Below are positions 22,262 through 23,881 of a stretch of DNA of 23,881 nt, in pieces (position 1 is the stretch's first letter; each line of letters opens with the position of its first letter). The stretch is from the IMG/VR virus record IMGVR_UViG_3300034520_000376, positions 1 to 23,881 of that record; one strand, given 5' to 3'. Both the position numbers and the translations under genes were made by a program. Source of the stretch: a virus. The notes beneath the pieces are model-generated. The model did not search any database. It saw only the letters and a list, made by a program, of their open reading frames with translations, and was not told the origin of the DNA.

Positions 22262-23881
22262 ATGGCAGCAAATACAGCAGTAAAAAAGATAAGAAAAATT
22301 GAAGCAAAGCCGGTTCAGGTAATTAAGGGATTGCCTGAAAACGCAAAGACAAGGGTTTGCGCCTATTGCAGGGTAAGCACCGACAACAAGGAACAGGAAT
22401 CAAGTTATGAATCGCAGGTTTTCTACTATACGAACTATATAAACAGCAGAAGTGACTGGACTCTGGTCGATATTTATGCCGATGACGGGATATCGGGAAC
22501 GAGTACGGCAAAAAGGGAAGATTTTAAAAGGATGATTCAGGACTGCATGGGCGGCAAAATTGATATGATTATTACCAAGTCTATTTCAAGGTTTGCGAGG
22601 AATACGCTTGACTGCCTTGATTATGTTAGAAGGCTCAAGGAAAAAGGAATAGCAGTTTTCTTTGAAAAGGAAAACATCAACACACTGGACAGCAAGGGAG
22701 AGGTTTTACTTTCAATTCTAAGCAGCCTTGCGCAGGATGAGAGCCGTAATATATCTGAAAATACACGGTGGGGAATTGTGCGGCAATTTGAAAAAGGCAG
22801 GGTGTTGGTGAATACCACAAGGTTTCTCGGATATGACAAAAATGAAGCAGGAGAGCTTATTATAAATGAAGAAGAAGCTAAAATCGTCCGCAGGATATTC
22901 AGAGAATACCTTGAAGGCAAAAGCTACAACGCAATTGCCAAAGGGTTGATGAAGGACGGAATAAAGACGGTAACCGGCAATCCAAAATGGTGGGATTCCA
23001 CCATCAGCGGCATACTGGAAAATGAAAAGTATTATGGTGATGCCCTGCTTCAGAAAACAATCACAGTTGATTTTCTCAGGCACAAAAGGGTGGATAATAA
23101 AGGTCAGGCAGAACAATACATAATAGAAGGAAATCATCCTCCGATTATATCGAAGGAGATATTTGACAGGGTACAGGCTGAAAAGGCAAGAAGGGCTGCA
23201 AAATATAACAACAATGAAGGCGACAGGCAGAAATATTCTAATAAATACCCCTTTAGCGGCAAGGTCTTCTGTGGGAACTGCGGTAATATATACAGAAGGA
23301 GGCAGTGGAACAGCAATAACCCGTCCAGGAAATTCGTATGGCAGTGTAAAACCTATATAATGAATGGAAAAAAGGCATGCGCAGCCAAAGCAGTGGATGA
23401 AAGTGTTCTGAAAGATGCCTTTGTCAGGGTGTTCAACCAATTATATGAGAATCGTGAAGATTTCATAAAGACGCTGATTGAAAATATAGAGAAGGTGCTT
23501 CTTCATAAGCCGAGTGATAGAGAAATTGAAGCACTGGAAAATAAGATTGAAGAACTGAAAACTGAATTGAAAAGACTGATACGGTTTCAGACCAATAACG
23601 GTATGGACGATGAGGTCTACAGGGAAGAGTACAAGAGGATTTCAGATGAACTGGAGAAATTGAGAGAAAAGAGGGCAGAGGTTGATAAGGACAGTATATT
23701 GAAGGAGAGCCTGAAGGGGAGAGTAGATGAGATTATTGAGGTAATAAAGGGCAGGCAGGAAGCCCTTGAAGAGTTTGATGAAGGAATATTCAATGCGTTG
23801 GTTGAAAAGATAGAGGTCGTCTCACCAACGCATTTTGTTTTTGAGTTGAAAAGTGGGGTTAGGGTAGAGGAAAGAATATAA
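22262..23881 (+). CDS. large serine recombinase (integrase)
   Basis: The 539-aa enzyme probably integrates and excises the element. The resolvase domain (~31-175) contains 'AYCRVST' with nucleophile S39, and 'ITKSISRFARNT' and 'EVLLSILSSLAQDES' segments. The 'recombinase' domain (~190-300) follows, then a zinc ribbon starting 'FCGNCG' (C337, C340) with later Cys in 'WQCKTY' and 'KACAAK', and a coiled coil at ~410-510 that controls direction in this family. The length is normal for large serine integrases. ATG 22262 follows GGGAGGA; the upstream in-frame start at 22202 has no SD. The stop codon is the last base of the window, so the gene is complete and an attachment site may lie just outside. 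Confidence 0.93.
   Translation: MAANTAVKKIRKIEAKPVQVIKGLPENAKTRVCAYCRVSTDNKEQESSYESQVFYYTNYINSRSDWTLVDIYADDGISGTSTAKREDFKRMIQDCMGGKIDMIITKSISRFARNTLDCLDYVRRLKEKGIAVFFEKENINTLDSKGEVLLSILSSLAQDESRNISENTRWGIVRQFEKGRVLVNTTRFLGYDKNEAGELIINEEEAKIVRRIFREYLEGKSYNAIAKGLMKDGIKTVTGNPKWWDSTISGILENEKYYGDALLQKTITVDFLRHKRVDNKGQAEQYIIEGNHPPIISKEIFDRVQAEKARRAAKYNNNEGDRQKYSNKYPFSGKVFCGNCGNIYRRRQWNSNNPSRKFVWQCKTYIMNGKKACAAKAVDESVLKDAFVRVFNQLYENREDFIKTLIENIEKVLLHKPSDREIEALENKIEELKTELKRLIRFQTNNGMDDEVYREEYKRISDELEKLREKRAEVDKDSILKESLKGRVDEIIEVIKGRQEALEEFDEGIFNALVEKIEVVSPTHFVFELKSGVRVEERI

Noticed and set aside
22718-23440. 240-codon open frame on the minus strand inside the serine recombinase
   Set aside because: It is antisense to a gene with clear catalytic motifs and its composition (Phe/Ile/Cys-rich) is that of a mirror frame.
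1-23881. tRNA, rRNA, CRISPR arrays, insertion sequences, reverse transcriptase or retron
   Set aside because: No cloverleaf or rRNA-like stretch, no regular spaced repeats, no transposase with terminal inverted repeats and no YxDD reverse transcriptase were seen on either strand by reading.

Overview
All genes in this 23.9 kb window lie on the + strand. AT-rich DNA, strong GGAGG-type ribosome binding sites and the protein families present (Rha regulator, SPP1-type portal, DUF4355-type scaffold, large serine recombinase with a zinc ribbon) point to a prophage or phage-derived mobile element of a clostridial Bacillota bacterium. No chromosomal housekeeping gene, tRNA, rRNA or CRISPR array was seen.

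Layout. (1) 1-1365: the end of a truncated unknown gene, a 77-aa helical protein, then about 670 bases of mostly non-coding DNA holding a good sigma-A type promoter, a 22-codon and an 8-codon leader ORF, and two terminator-like hairpins. (2) 1366-7163: a 1136-aa single-chain two-barrel RNA polymerase of the YonO / eukaryotic RdRP superfamily with an intact DFDGD motif, a small DUF5659-like protein, and a 695-aa SF2-like helicase/ATPase. (3) 7164-9545: promoter, a long structured hairpin and a terminator, then a Rha-family regulator, a one-span membrane peptide and a ParB-domain/DNA methyltransferase fusion. (4) 9600-13056: a 254-aa conserved protein, two small proteins, a terminase small subunit and a tyrosine recombinase. 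Four of these genes share a similar leader ending in a purine-rich SD. (5) 13230-21980: a MazF-like protein with a coiled-coil tail, then TerL, an Mrr-type endonuclease, portal, a Cys-rich small protein, scaffold, major capsid protein, connectors and an Ig-like-domain virion protein. (6) 21982-23881: a terminator, a SHOCT-like small ORF and a large serine recombinase whose stop codon is the last base of the window.

How it works together. The packaging and head genes can plausibly make and fill a capsid. No tape measure, tail tube, baseplate, holin or lysin gene is visible, and a serine integrase follows the neck genes directly. The element may be a capsid-forming satellite that borrows tails, or the tail genes may lie outside the window or be lost. 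The polymerase suggests that the element transcribes part of its genome with its own enzyme, as Bacillus phage SPbeta does with YonO. The MazF-like protein, the Mrr endonuclease and the helicase look more AT-rich than the structural genes, which fits a mosaic with separately acquired cargo.

Limits: all family names come from reading motifs by eye. No database search, GC calculation or RNA folding was run.
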